Assembly (NCBI RefSeq): GCF_001659605.2
Contig: NC_035162.2
Location: 10,311,248 to 10,375,247, forward strand
Reading direction: 5' to 3'
Length of the DNA: 64,000 bases
Source of the DNA: Manihot esculenta
Taxonomy: Eukaryota > Streptophyta > Magnoliopsida > Malpighiales > Euphorbiaceae
How positions within the stretch are numbered: position 1 is the stretch's first letter; every line of letters begins with the position of its first letter. The position numbers were made by a program, and so were the translations under genes. Under the pieces are notes generated by a model. That model had not been told where the DNA came from, did no database searches, and saw only the letters and a program-made list of their open reading frames with translations. This document shows, one piece after another, positions 51,225-64,000 of the stretch.

Positions 51225-54200
51225 TTAAGTTGTAGATTTAGAACGATGAACAGGAGCATTGAGGGAAGAGAGGTATGATTCATCCGCCTTGTTAATTCCA
51301 TTGAAAAGGTAACTGAAAGGGGGCATTTTTATGTACTTTCCAGAACCAGGGACAACCTTCAGTTCACCATTTTCCCATACAACTCTTCCTCCAGCAATAG
51401 TCACCTCAACCTTTCCCTGAGAAGAGATGATTATTAACTTCCAAACATAATATTGAATAACTAGGTCAGAATGCTAACATGAATACATATGCACACAAAA
51501 GATAAGTACATGAATGTAGAAGACAACACATGGAGAGAAAGAAATTGGGCCAGGACTAATCAGTTCCAGATCTTTTAGTCCTTAATGCAGACATGACCAA
51601 GCCCAGATTATCAGCTCCTTAGATGCCCAATTGAATAGATGCATTCTAAAATATAAAAACCAAAAATGGTTTCGTGGACCAGGCGAGAATAGGCCCAACT
51701 CATTTATGGAGCCGACCTTAGTCAAGCTGGATCAGGCCAAGGGACCTGTTTAAGAAGCAAGAAAATAATATAGCATATGGTAAATAACAACCATGAAACA
51801 GCAGATGGTGCCTACTGCCTAAACTTAGAATAAGGAAAGGTACTATCATATTTATGAGGCCACATGTTTTCTATATAAATACTTTTGTTTGCAAGAAAAT
51901 AAAAAGCCCATAATTTTGCCCCGGGATCCTTCATTTATTTAAAAAAAAAAAAAAAAGGTCAGACCTAACTAACCTCCAAAAGCTAACTCTAGAGAATGGA
52001 GGAGAGTCTACAGATTTTACAAGGGGCACACCATCGCTTATCCCAAATCAATGTGGGAATTTAACACACCTAGCAGAATCAAACACTTGTGGAATGCCAA
52101 CATTGGCTAAGGAGACTCCTATACTATCTTAAGAAAATGGACTGAATATAACTCATGCCCAAAAGATAGCTCAAGATTGGGAGCGCCAAAGACTTTACAA
52201 GGGCACATTACCGCTTTTCCAATTCAACTTGGGAAAATTCACTAGTTTACAATGTGAGAGCCTTTAAGTGGAAATATACCGATGAAAAGTCCAGCTATCC
52301 TTTCATAACTAGAAGGATGCAGCATACGTTAATTTTTAACTGAAGATGAATCATAAATATAACAGTACTGGAAACTTGCACAAAAGATGAGGACTTATGA
52401 TCTAAAATCATGAATTTGAATTAATTTTGTTAAATGAACTGAGAGCATCACAAGAAAAATAAGAAGCAATCAGGAGCATAGGATATTGACGCTTCAATCA
52501 TTTTTAACACTCATTGAAGAAAACCAGGGCATTCATGTTCTTATATTTCATTTTCAAGAAAACTAGTAGATTACAATGAAAATATTACCTTCCCTTTCTT
52601 GCCTTCATAGACATTTGTATCTGATCGAGAGTGGTGAGACCTTGCACTAATTTCAAAGCTTGAGTTTGGATTGAATATAATGATATCTGCATCAGATCCA
52701 GGAAGAATTGCTCCTTTTCTTGGATATATATTGAAGATCTTAGCACTGGAAAAATTTTTGATGGATCAAAACAAGTTTTACATACTTCAGGCAAGTAAAC
52801 CCACATAGACTGCAGAACATGTGACCATGCATTTTTCTGTTTAACCCTCAACTTAAGAACAAAACATACCATTCTGTGCTTGTCACCCGAACAAAATCAG
52901 TAACAGAAATTTGGCCAGATTCCTGAAGACAAGGAGAATAGTGACATCAACTTATACAGGTTGAGAGAAGGGTTAGTGAAGAGTCCAGAATAGCTTACCA
53001 CCATTGTATCCCAAACCAGATGCATCCTCTCCTCAATTCCTATATTACCAATTACAAAACATAGTGAATAAGTAAAATGGCTTAAATTGAATCCGCATAG
53101 TAAGCATGTATGTTTAACTGAAAAACCAATTACCATTGACACCATTTGGAATTTTGCGGAAATCATCAATCCCAAGGGCTTTTTGTGTAGAATTAAACGT
53201 GCAATGATCAGTTCCCACAAGCTGCACAAAAAAGATTACCATGGGAATAGAACTGTCAGATCTGTTCAATTATGATATTAACGAAGATGTAATAGGAAAT
53301 CAGAAGATGAAACATCAGAAGTTTTAACAAGATATGACATTAAGTTGTCTATGACGTGTATTTTAGATGGCAGTAAATTAATATCAAGTCTTCTTGTTTT
53401 GTGTCCAACAAGGTGACTGGGAAGCACAATTTTTGAACTGCTAATTTGTTCAAATTTGTGCATCACATTTAAAAGTTAACACCATGTGCATAATGAAAAG
53501 AGAGAAACCTGCAGAACTCCAGTTGAAAGGGCAGCTTGTAGGGCCTTGTCATGTCCTGATGCTCTAATAGGGGGACTCATGACGTACCTGAAACATGATA
53601 AATCTAAATGCTTAGATTACAGAATAAACAGACTGAACTGGTTCAAAATAGAAAGATAAATAAACTAATGATAAATAGTGTTGGCGTACTTTGATGCAGT
53701 GGTGAAGTCAGGATCCCAGAGCTTAGAATCATCAAGAACTAAACCAGAAATGATTGGTTCTCCGATCACCCTCTGTCCTGCAGTTGGAAGAAAGCGACAA
53801 TGCCTTCATGTCTTGTGAAAATTGAAATCAATACAGCAACAGGTGGCAGTAGAAGTATAAGTTAGAAACCTATATTTCTAAAACATAAGTACAGGTCTAC
53901 TCACTACTGGGAATCCAAATACATTTTTAGCTAACGAAATAGCTAACAACCATATTGCAACGAAGTGGGGTGCCTTTGGTGCACCTGAGTAATATGTGAT
54001 TAGACAAATCCTATTCTGTATTTGTCTTATCCATGGATAATTGGATATAGTATAGTTATCTGGAGAACAACTAACATCGCCCAATTGGGAGATGCTGCAT
54101 CCCACAGACCTAACATCCTCCAATTGAGGGGTGTAGAATCCTACATTATGGGGACTATAGGCTTCCCCACAAACAACAGCCAGTAAGCTTTTGAAGTTTC

Positions 54201-57200
54201 AATAACCTCTTTCAATGATGCCACTTGGTTTACTCAATTTCAGAATCTTAAAATCATGGCATGTTGGGCTTCAAATATAGAATTCTACTAAGCCATAAGA
54301 GTGACTTCTGGCTAATGGCTTGTGTTCACAAAAGTTGCACATAAAATTTAAAATTCAAAAGTTAACAAAACATATTTATTCAATTCATGTAGCTTGTTTA
54401 ACTTATTGACTAACAACATGATGCATCCAACAATTAAACACTTTCTTTTTCTTTTTATAATTCTTTGGAGCCCTAAAATGACAAGTTCACCATAGCATCA
54501 CAATCAAATAAACACATGTACCTACAGATGCAAAGGTGACATCAACCGTAAAATTTCAAGGTTGAGGAATCCAGAGTATGAAGTGTTGCATTAGAGCATA
54601 AGTGACTAGTATCTAAATAGGCATTAGACACCCTCTAAAACTGTCATGGATTTCTAAATTTGGTACTGTGTATTGCACACTGTTTATCCTTTACTTCACT
54701 CTCCAGCACTCTCCAGACAGCACAAGTGATGGTTAATTCTGTCATACAGACAACATTTAACATATTACAGCACCTTGCTATTTAAGACTCAGGTATTCAA
54801 GAAAATTGAACAAACATATGGATGATATAAATCTACAGTTTGCTACCTCTTTGAAAGGAATCTTTCTAGTAAAGGGTTTCTCAACTTAAGTCTACAGGTT
54901 ATCCATGTTTACTAGCACCATCACTTCAAACAACATCACACAACAAAATTTGATATGTCAAGAATTCGCACCTGACTTCCGAGCTCTAGCTATTTCTTCC
55001 ATTGCATCAATACTCATCACATGAACAACATAAAGAGGTGTATTCACAAAACTTGCTAAACGAATAGCACGAGCAGTTGCCTCACCTTCCAGCTGCAGCA
55101 TCAAAATCTAAGTTATACATGAAACCCAAGCATACTTGAAATACTCATAAAGGAAGTTGAAAAAAACACACAAGTGAAATATAAACAATTTTTTGCTCTA
55201 TATGAATGGTTATAAATCAGAGCTCCAACTAGAAATATATACAAATTGCTAAACTATGCAAATCATTCATCATAAACAATCCATTCTTAAAGAACTATGT
55301 GACCACAACAAATTGCACCAATGCAAGATCAGATACAAGACCTTCCCAGCGCTTCAATTGACTAAAACCATTAAACAGTTGTATCACAAGATTGACCTCA
55401 TACAGACTAGTGCACTGAAAACAAATACAGAAACAACTATCTCTGCAAGTCTGCAACATTATAAGCATAATGCCAAATAAAGTTCATGATCCTGGAAATC
55501 TAAAGAACATTTAAAGCCCATACCACACTCGCCATATATATACACACAGGCACGCACACATATATGTATAAAACTAAGAAACTACTAGTTTGGTCAAAGA
55601 TATGAACAACACATTTAGTCAATAAATAGCCAACAGATTGATCACTATTCTCATTTTAGTTACACAAAAATCCAAGACAAGTGAAAATTTGATTTACAAG
55701 AAAAAACACATGAAAAAAAAAATATAAAAAGTTAGATGCATAAAAGAGTTAACACATCTAAAGGCTAGTTTATATACATGAGTAGTGATTTACAAAATAC
55801 ATTAGCATTCCAACCCCAACAAAACAGAACACCTGCTCTGGTAGTTACAATCATGGCACTCTTGGCTCTCTTTAAAAGTTAGTGCGTATGTACGCTTACT
55901 ATCACTAAAGAAATCAAAAGAACTATCAAGAATAAAAGGTGATGCTAACAGTGCATATCAATGTGTCGAGAAATAAATCTTTAAAGCAAAGTTCAAAAAG
56001 CTGGATGATATGATTTGAGATTTACCACTGGTGGCCTTGAAAGAGCATGCCCCTCAGGACCAGTAATACCAAGTTCTATCATTCTATTCTGCCCTTCAAA
56101 AACAGCATCTCCATTTTCTGCATGGACCATGGCTAAGGCACCAAGAGACTTGCACCGTTTGAATCCTTGTAACAGAAGCTCATCATTGACCATAACGAAC
56201 CCCTTGTATGCCATAAAAAACTTGAAAGAGTTTATACCTGTGAATTCCAAATGTATATACAATTTATTAAAAATATACAAATAGCAGAAAATGAACCAAA
56301 TTCGCCAAAATCCAGTTTATGAAAAATAAAAGTTAATGGTACCAACCTCTTTCCTTCACCATAATTTCCATTTCCTTTGAAACTTCTTCATCCCATTTGG
56401 TGATTGCCACATGGAAACCATAATCCATGCAAGAGTTCTTTGCCTTCTTTTCATAGGCTTGAAGACCTGCCGTTAAATTGCCATTGACTGGCATAACAAA
56501 ATCAATATGCATCGTTGTTCCACCTGCTAAAGCAGCAGCCTGACCACTGAAGAAGTCATCAATAGCCTCCGTATTCATAAATGATATAGCTAGATGAGTG
56601 TGGGGATCAATTCCTCCTGTTAATGTTTCCAGGAAAATCAGTCATAAAATGGGAACTTAGTAACTAATTACCTGTTCTGTAGGAAAACATTTTAACTGCA
56701 TTTTCAGTTAGATGCCCTAGATTGAATTACTTATAGTTCCCACTGATAAGAAAGAAGCACAAAGATTTTCCTTCCATTCATAAAAGGGTTAAAAAGAGCA
56801 GCAGCAATCTATCATGTATGTATCTGTAGATTGGCAATTAACCTGGCATGACAAACTTTCCAGTGGCATCAAGAACCTTAACATCATCAGCAACCTGCCA
56901 ATGGAAACCAAATAAATCACATGCGAAAGATAGGGAGCACAATAAAAAGGGAAAGCATTAACAATTAAAAACCAGGCTGAGAATAAGCCAGAAAACTAGA
57001 CAACTGAGCACCATAAAAGGGTAATAGAAAAGTATCACATTCTATATAGAGAAGACAGATTCATTCGTAAATCATAAGGGCATTAGTAGATAAAATTTCA
57101 ACAGTGACAAGTTCAGAACTACAAAGTACAAGACTCACACTTTCTAATGCAACTTCTATGCCAAGTTGGGAAAGCTTAGTTATTATTTACATTTGAGGTA

Positions 57201-59259
57201 CACCACAGAAATGCAGTACATATGAGAAAGCATTGTTGATTGCTTTGAAGAAATTCCAGGATTGATTAAAAAATTAATTTTCCAGAAAAAGAAAGCCTAT
57301 TCTCTTTTTCTCAAAAAAAAAAAGCTCTTTAAAAAGAATTTTCCTTTCTTTTTCATGCTTGGAATCATTGGAAATCCTTCAACTCTCCAGGAATATATCT
57401 AGATCAACCAAAGTACAAGATAAATTAAGTTTACCAACAACAAAAGCCAACTCTACTAAATAATGAAAAGATAGATTTGGATTTGGCTACTATTAAAACA
57501 CAGTCATGTAATATGTTCCCCTACTTGACATCAAAAAGATCACATTTGGATGAAGAGAACAGCCTATAACCAATTTCTAGTAGTGAAAACCAATAGAACA
57601 GTGTAATATAATCTTTTTTGTTTATTGGTAGGTTGGCAGATCATTTGTACTTAAGATGGTTACAGACTGAGAGGGATTGGCATAAATGAAGTGCAAATCA
57701 GACCCATATTTACAGGAAGTTGCAGAAAAAAGTGGGTACATCTTAATTCAACTATGATTTTTCTAACGTTTGAAACTCCTCTGCAGCGATTCAAATAGGA
57801 AATATATGAAGCTGTAGTAACAATCACCAACAGATAATAAAATAGCACAGAATTTCAATTTGGTTTACCCTCTCAATGTTGGTCTACATCAATAGACATG
57901 CCTTCTTTCACTACTTTCAATAAATACTACTATTACAAGCTTAAAACTTTCTATGCATTATCCCAATACACCTGATATATCCCAAACAATAAACTATCAT
58001 AGAAAATACGTTAGTTAGTCCTTCTCATTCTCCTCAAGATTATATGTTCAATACCCCTCATCAATAGACATGAATTCCATCTACTTGGATTCTATACCCC
58101 TCTCTCCACCTTATACCATGTTTGGGTAATTTTGAAGAGGGCAAGGAAAATAAAAGGAGAAAAATATTATTTATTTTCCTCATTTATTTTCCCTCCTGTT
58201 GTTTGGATAGGTGAAAAAAACAAAGTATGAAGGAAGGGGTAACATATAAAATTGATATATATATGTGATATAAAAAAGTCTATGGTTTCTGAAGGGAAAA
58301 TAAAACTTATTTTACTCCTCTATCTAAACAAGGTAAAATATCACACCAAATTTATTTTAGCTCCTTTATTGTCTTTCCTCCCCACTTTCCAACTATCCAA
58401 ACAAGCTCTTTGCAACAGCTAATAACCTATCATAATATTCATATTTATAGTACTAAAGATTTAGTCTAATTATGAATCACATTAAATTTAGACTAACACA
58501 ATACATAGGAAATCTACTTTATCTAAGAAATAAGCCTCCATATTATTAAGTAATATTTTTCCCAACTAAGTAGGAAAGTGTCTTTCTAAATCCTACTAGA
58601 TCCTGAGTTACGAATCTAACAGAAGCAAACCTACTTTTGTTAAGGTCTGTTAAAGGAATTAATCGTAAATTCTTACGAATCATCTTCCTACAGTCTTGAA
58701 GAATTTCCAGTGAAGTTAGTTGGATAGCTTCAATTTTCACCTGTATCTTTTGCAATAGCTAACCAACTCTTATATTCTATTTGATTGTCAAAATCATGAG
58801 CTCCAGTTATATTAAAAGCTCAATATATAAACAAACACCAAGAAATTGACCTTGAGATTAGGCTTCACAGCAACAATGATCCCATCCTCAACATAAACAT
58901 CAGCAACCTCTTGATGATGAGCATTCACAACAGTTCCTCCCTTAATCAAGAGCTTTGACGATGATACTGGAATTCCACATCCAGCTTCACCATATCCAGT
59001 CCCAACTTCACAGAACTGCAAAAGATCACCATTAAACAAAAAGCGCACCAATTAAAATCCTTTATTCTCAAGGCTTGAACGCTTCAATTACTATCGAATT
59101 CATTCTAATTCATGTTCCGGGCATCCAAACAACGTCAATGTCAACCCGGAAAAGGCAAGTTCTAAGCACCTGGTTTAATTGTGATACTGAAGGAGAAGGA
59201 AAGAGAAGAAGTGAGAGCGACAAGAGATAGAGAAGAAAAGCTGTGGAAGTCGAAGCCAT
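51225..59259 (-). CDS. PYD2: Dihydropyrimidinase (PYD2)
   Basis: Thirteen exons: 59259-59170, 59015-58851, 56894-56843, 56616-56347, 56237-56026, 55092-54972, 53777-53690, 53587-53509, 53221-53134, 53039-52999, 52922-52870, 52745-52589 and 51416-51225. Phases agree and the product is 535 aa (Arabidopsis PYD2 is ~531). The enzyme opens the ring of dihydrouracil and dihydrothymine, step two of reductive pyrimidine catabolism, which recycles nitrogen. The amidohydrolase zinc site is complete: HTH at 108-110, the lysine to be carboxylated at 204 (MAYKG), His231 (VHAENGD), His287 (YVVHVMS) and Asp364 (GTDHC). The first 25 or so residues are a hydrophobic signal sequence, suggesting entry into the secretory pathway. 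The ~2 kb second intron holds a MITE-like insertion. Confidence 0.96.
58116..58407. mobile_element. Probable MITE in PYD2 intron 2
   Basis: The left end CCATGTTTGGGTAATTTTG and the reverse complement of the right end (GCTTGTTTGGATAGTTGG) form an imperfect inverted repeat. Both continue into GAGGG(C/G)AAGGAAA-like sequence on the inside. The centre is AT-rich and noncoding. No target duplication could be fixed. It shares a 22 bp identical block with 47737-47758. Confidence 0.45.
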
Positions 59260-60170
59260 GGGAGCTGTAATCAATCAACTGCTGCAACCTGCAAGTGAAT
59301 GCGAGCGCCTGCATCATTATATTCATTTTCAAATCATATAATCCATTAATATTTACATTTTTTAAAATTTTATTTTTTGATATAATATTTTTAAAATTAA
59401 ATTATGAGGTCAGCACTTTTTTTAAAAAAATTTGGAGGATGAGATTTTATTCCCTAGAGCCGATTTGATCGATTGATTAGATGGCGAGGTGCACAAGAAT
59501 TTGCTAATTAAGTGCTTTATTTAAATAAAATAATTCAATTTTTGATTAATTATAATTATTAAATTAGATATTATATTTAAATTCAAATATTGATTATATA
59601 CGTACTGCTGCATATAAATATTTGATATAATTTTTATAAAATTAATTTTGAATGATCCAATTAAATTTTTCTATATATTTAAAATATAAAAATAGTAAAA
59701 TTTCGAATTTTAATCTTTTTATTTATTTAAAATATTTATTTTTATAATAAAAAAAATTACCTTTTATTTCATGGAGTCTTCTTTTTGTAATTGGTTTCGT
59801 ATGATGTTAAATTTTCATTGAACACCCTTATTGATATATTACATTTTCATTAAATTATAATAAAATTGAACTAATAATTAAATTTAACATCTTAATATTA
59901 TTGATTTCAGATAGCAGGAATTATATAATATACAAAACTGCAAAAGCTTTTTTTTTTAATCTCAAATTATATATAACTTTTTAAAATAAATATATTATTA
60001 TTTTTATATTTTAAAAATAAAAAATTGGTTTAAAAACTAATTTATAACATGAAATATTTATTTTTAATAGAATAATCTAATAAAAACTATATAATATACA
60101 TTATTTTAAATATATTAATTATATTTTTTTCAAACTACAGAATTATATATATATTTCATAAAGTTCACGG
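59260..60170. other. PYD2 upstream region and AT-rich spacer
   Basis: The first ~100 bp should contain the PYD2 5' UTR and core promoter; no clear TATA box was found. The rest is AT-rich with no gene. Confidence 0.55.
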
Positions 60171-60188
60171 AGAGGATAGCTTTTTAAC

Positions 60189-60280
60189 GCATTTTAAGGT
60201 TTAACCTGGTGAAAAATACATCTAGTAGTCTTGAAAGGTTTAAAGTTCGACTCTCCCGATCCCTATTTTAAAAAAACAAA
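60189..60280 (+). mobile_element. Short tRNA-like SINE, copy 2, with perfect 18 bp target duplication
   Basis: Flanked by the exact direct repeat AGAGGATAGCTTTTTAAC at 60171-60188 and 60281-60298. The 92 bp between them runs GCATTTTAAGG, TTTAACCTGGTG, then a B-box-like AAAGTTCGACTCTCC, then CCCTATTTT and an A-rich tail. The sequence order and spacing match the - strand copy at 23680-23756. Noncoding; mobilised in trans by LINE machinery if it behaves like other SINEs. Confidence 0.88.
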
Positions 60281-60298
60281 AGAGGATAGCTTTTTAAC

Positions 60299-61182
60299 AT
60301 GACAATTTATGTTCTTAAAATTTGTTTGTATTGTTTAAGATGTAATATTTTCAAATAAATTCAAAAAAAAATATTATAATTTAATGTTCTTATCTATTTT
60401 CTTTTTACAGATTACGGAAATTACACGTTTCACTGTATTATTTATTTATTTATTTTAGAAAAAGAGATAACCAATCATACTATTCCTTCACGTCATTACG
60501 CTACAACGACAGAATTCTATAGCATTTGTAAGTCAACCTTAATGTTAATAATTATTATTAGGTGATAGGTTTTGAAAAATTTAACTAATTTGTTTTTTTT
60601 TTAATTATCCAATTAGAATATATATATATTTTTATAATTAAACTGTTTAATTATTATGTTAAAAATTATTAATTACTTTATTTTTATTTTAATTAAAAAG
60701 TTTAAATAATATAAATATGTAAAATTATAAAGATTAAAATAATTTATATACTTAAAATGGAATTTAGTTTTTTAATAAAATAATTAATAAATTTAATTTT
60801 ACAAAAAATTAGAAAATTTTAATTAAATAATTTTACAATATAAATGAATTAGTCGATTAGTTAGTCTCCCTTTTATCTTATTAGCTGAAACCGACTAAAC
60901 GGTTTGATTCGAGTGAAGTTATTCCTTATTTCGATTTGATTTTTTAAATTTTAAGTTCGGTTCGGTAACTAAAGTTCAGTAGTTCTAATGTCTAAACTGG
61001 GTTTAGGGTTTTAGAACGAGCACAGAGGTTTTACTCTGAGACTGGCGTGTAAATCGGAAGCAGCACGTCTAATACTCATATATATATATATATATCAAAA
61101 ACACAAGAATCAGGGATCTTGGTCCTTGCAGCGTTGTACGCTCAATTATCTGCTACAATAATCTGGTAGTGGGAGCTTCCTC
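60299..61182. promoter_or_regulatory. AT-rich spacer and LAS1 upstream region
   Basis: AT-rich. At about 60885-60980 are fragments with the AACCGACT and TTCGGTTCGGT words of the hAT MITE at 7228, perhaps a remnant. A TATATATA run at 61079-61095, about 90 bp before the LAS1 start, could serve as its TATA region. Confidence 0.45.
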
Positions 61183-63521
61183 ATGGATGCATTGTTAGGA
61201 TTCGAGGAGCAAACTCTAGTGGTTGATGCTGATGACCAAGTGAAATCATCATCATCATCGTCGCGTAGTTACAAGTTGGTGCCATGGTTGAACTGGGATG
61301 AGTGGGAATGGGTTAGAGATTCTCTTTTTTCAGATTCTCCAGAAAATATAGCATCTGCCATTAAAAGAGTAAGATCCAATTTTCTCTCTCTATTTGGTCG
61401 TTTTTTTTCCTCTGAAAATGGATAAATTTCTCTTGCATTATCTTTGTAAATGTCTTATTTTCGTGTTTAGATATCAACATGGCGAAGCAGGGGATGCCTA
61501 CCAGTTGTTATTGATGTCACAGCTTCAATCATCGAAATTCAGCAAAAGGATCCTTTCTACAGGTAATTTCTTTATTCGAATGTGGGCAAAGTCAGGTATG
61601 CTTTTTCTAGGTTATTTTCTTTAGCAGATTTTCTTTCTTTCAGAGCTTAAATTCGAGGAAAAGTAATGAGAAGAGAAGTGCAATTTGAAACGCTTCAATT
61701 TTGTTGTGTTGGGGTTCTTATAGGTTGTCGTTGTTTCTTTTTATTGATATTATCTTTTAGATATCGCAAATAATATCTCTGTTTTCCCCTTCATTGTAGA
61801 AATGACCTACCAAGCGATGCTATACATTCAGAGCAAATGCTGGCCATGCTATATTGCATGGCAATCTTGAGGTACCATTTCTTTGCTTCACAATGGTGTC
61901 TTTTCTTCCTCTTCTGCCTCTACAATGGTAATCACATATGCTGCTCGATAGATCTCTAGAAAAATGATGATGGTAGCATAGGCTGCTTTCCAGCCTTAAA
62001 TGCTGTTTTGCCTTTTGATTTTATTTTGCAGCCTCAAAATCTTAACATAATAGAGAAGAATTTATCGGCTAATTGAGTATAAGGTCTAGCTTATTTGTAA
62101 CATGGATTTTATACATGTTTTCATGGTTTAATCTTTGTTGGCCAAAATTTACACTTAAGGTTGTCAGTTTTGTATGACACCATTTGTATACAGAGTTGTT
62201 AGTCTGACATTGAGTTTTATTCCTGAAGGCTTGTGAACTGTGTTGTTGAGAAGACACGGAAAAAAACTGAAATTTCAATTGCTGAGGCAGCTGGTGCAAT
62301 TGGCATTCCACGCACACTGATTGACATTCGTCATGGTAATCCTCTGCCTAGTCCATTCTAGGCATTAACTAATTTAGTAATTGGAATAGAAAATTAAGTA
62401 TTGTGTTACATTTGCCATTGGAAATTTATTGTCTTTATGACTTATCATCATTTTTCAGGACTTGATTTGTAACTTTTGCAATTCCCACAATTCATAAATA
62501 TCGCAACAAAAACTTTACTGTTGTACAATTGTGTTCACAACACAAAATGTATTTAATTCTTTAATTGCTTTATGTGCAAAGTGATGTATGTTGCTGCAAG
62601 TTCTGTAGTTGTCCGTTAATTAGATTCATGAAATATATTCTTGACATATTTTGGCTTGAAAACTTGGAACTTATTTCTTTGTTTGCTGACTCTAATTGTA
62701 GAGGGTTCTCACCGTGATCTGCCTGCCCTGACTCTAGTTAGGGATTCAGCAGTTAAGGTATGCTACTATGCTGTCTGTGTAATAATTTTTATAATCATTG
62801 GAGTTGGTTGTCTTCCATAGGATTCTTCTTTGTTGGTTAATTTAGTTATTAGAGCTTGTCTAATGGAACTGCCATATCAATTGCTAATGGTTTCTTTTTC
62901 AGCTACCATTGGGCCAATTGCCCTACCAAAACCAGTTTTTGTCACTCATTTTCGCTGGTAACTGCTTTCTAGGAAATAGCTGAGGCATACTCATTAAATT
63001 AATGTTTGCTATTGCTAATCTTCTTAATTCACTGGCTCTTGCTTGAGGATATCTTCTATTAGTCTTCAAATAATTTTGATGGGCAACTGTCTAAGTCAAG
63101 TAATCTTAAATTGTAAATATTCGGACCTCTAGTAGAAGAATTAGCCATCTTTTAAGTGCTAAACCATTTGCGACTATTCACAGAGGCCAATAGATCTGTT
63201 GCCTCTTATTGTTTCACGCCATATTTTTGCATGTGGATCCCACATTTAATTGAATTGTATTCTGATAAAATGTTGCGAGTTTATTTTTCCTCCTGGCATC
63301 TAGTGTCTACAAGCAACTTCATCGTATCTGCTGTTGATAATTTCAGGCAATTCATTGGTTGAAATCTTATTATTGGGAGCCTCAGACAGAACAGATTCCG
63401 TTCCAAAGAGATGGAACTGCTGAAATCAGGAAAGAAATCAAAGCAAAACTCCGGGAATTGGCATCATGCTTGAAAGTTAGGCAGAATTCCCTACCTGGTT
63501 CTTCACTAATCAAAGGAAAAT
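61183..63521 (+). CDS. LAS1: LAS1-like pre-rRNA (ITS2) endoribonuclease, 5' part
   Basis: Six exons are visible: 61183-61368, 61471-61562, 61800-61871, 62229-62335, 62702-62757 and 63347-63521; phases agree and the gene continues past the window. About 229 residues are encoded. The N-terminus has KLVPWLNWDEWEWVRDSLFS, then ISTWRSRG and LPVVID, then an HEPN-type active site RHEGSH (R-x4-H) split across exons 4 and 5, followed by HWLKSYYWEPQ. Las1 cleaves the ITS2 spacer during 60S ribosome maturation together with the kinase Grc3. The acceptor of exon 4 is GAAG, weaker than the usual CAG. After 63521 I find no further convincing exon before position 64000. Confidence 0.88.
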
Positions 63522-64000
63522 GTGAGTTTGCAACTCTGTTTCTTTTATACTATGATGCCTTATATTGGTGTTATTCTCTAGCTTATGTAACCTGTTGTTG
63601 ACTTAAATTATGGAGGAGTTTGCACAAAGGTTTTAAGGATATTGTTTAGTGTTTTGCCTTTCTAACTTTAGTGGCTGTTGCTGTCAATAAATATTCTTAA
63701 AGATGTCATTTCATTAAGTAATATCTATTCTTGCAGCATTTTCATTTGAAAACCACCATCTTTTAAAAATCAGTTTGTGCTTGGTTCATTGAAAATAACA
63801 TTATAGCATTTGAAGTATTAAAAGGAAAGGAGACTCTTAAAATAAAATTATTTCAGATGCTGATATGGTTTTGGGGCTTTCAGTTTAATCTCCTTGGAAT
63901 CTACACTGTAAAGACAAATGCTGTTTAGGTTGTCATACCCACTGAGATAAGGTGAATGTGTAATTTCTTTTACTCAGTTTTTTTTATCCTTTATGTAGAA
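63522..64000 (+). other. LAS1 intron running to the window edge
   Basis: A donor TGTGAGTTT follows exon 6. A TTGCAG at about 63732-63737 could act as an acceptor, but the frame it opens hits a stop within 20 codons, so it is not accepted as an exon. Confidence 0.6.

Noticed and set aside
63738..63800. Possible LAS1 exon 7
   Set aside because: A TTGCAG acceptor is present, but the resulting frame meets a stop within 20 codons and does not resemble the family.

Overview
The window is nuclear DNA of a eudicot plant. It is very AT-rich between genes, its genes are intron-rich with GT-AG introns, and its proteins match known plant families throughout: CYP71-type P450s, SCAB1, NOI, early nodulin-like and PYD2. 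A Malpighiales or Euphorbiaceae source would fit, but that is a guess and the sequence alone does not fix the species.

Layout from left to right. (1) 1995-10991: two intact tandem CYP71B-like cytochrome P450 genes on the + strand. They are separated by a decayed, gag-only LTR retroelement on the - strand (about 4340-8700), which carries a ~92 bp tandem array and is itself interrupted by a hAT-type MITE with an 8 bp target duplication. (2) 12409-20124, -: a complete 12-exon gene for the actin-binding protein SCAB1 (494 aa). (3) 20900-26000: AT-rich intergenic DNA with a poly(A)-ended GC-richer island and a tRNA-like SINE. (4) 26681-33829, +: a 15-exon AP-1/AP-2 beta-adaptin (905 aa). (5) 38762-41497, +: a 3-exon beta-tubulin (446 aa) with a leader intron. 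(6) 45401-47011, +: an early nodulin-like phytocyanin (232 aa), followed on the - strand by a frameshifted retrocopy-like fragment. (7) 49395-50844, +: a tiny 3-exon NOI/RIN4-like protein (82 aa). (8) 51225-59259, -: a 13-exon dihydropyrimidinase, PYD2 (535 aa). (9) 60189-60280: a second copy of the same SINE with a perfect 18 bp target duplication. (10) 61183 to beyond the right edge, +: the 5' part of a LAS1 pre-rRNA processing gene.

The genes are ordinary neighbours on a chromosome with no operon-like logic. Most are housekeeping functions: vesicle coats, microtubules, pyrimidine catabolism and ribosome maturation. The P450 pair is the only local gene cluster. Every multi-exon model below was built by checking splice sites and reading phase by hand, and all of them close in frame with protein lengths normal for their families. 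I found no new multi-gene system. The most interesting signals are the nested transposon structure between the P450 duplicates, the promoter-side breakpoint and active-site differences of that pair, and a short tRNA-like SINE present twice with clear target duplications.
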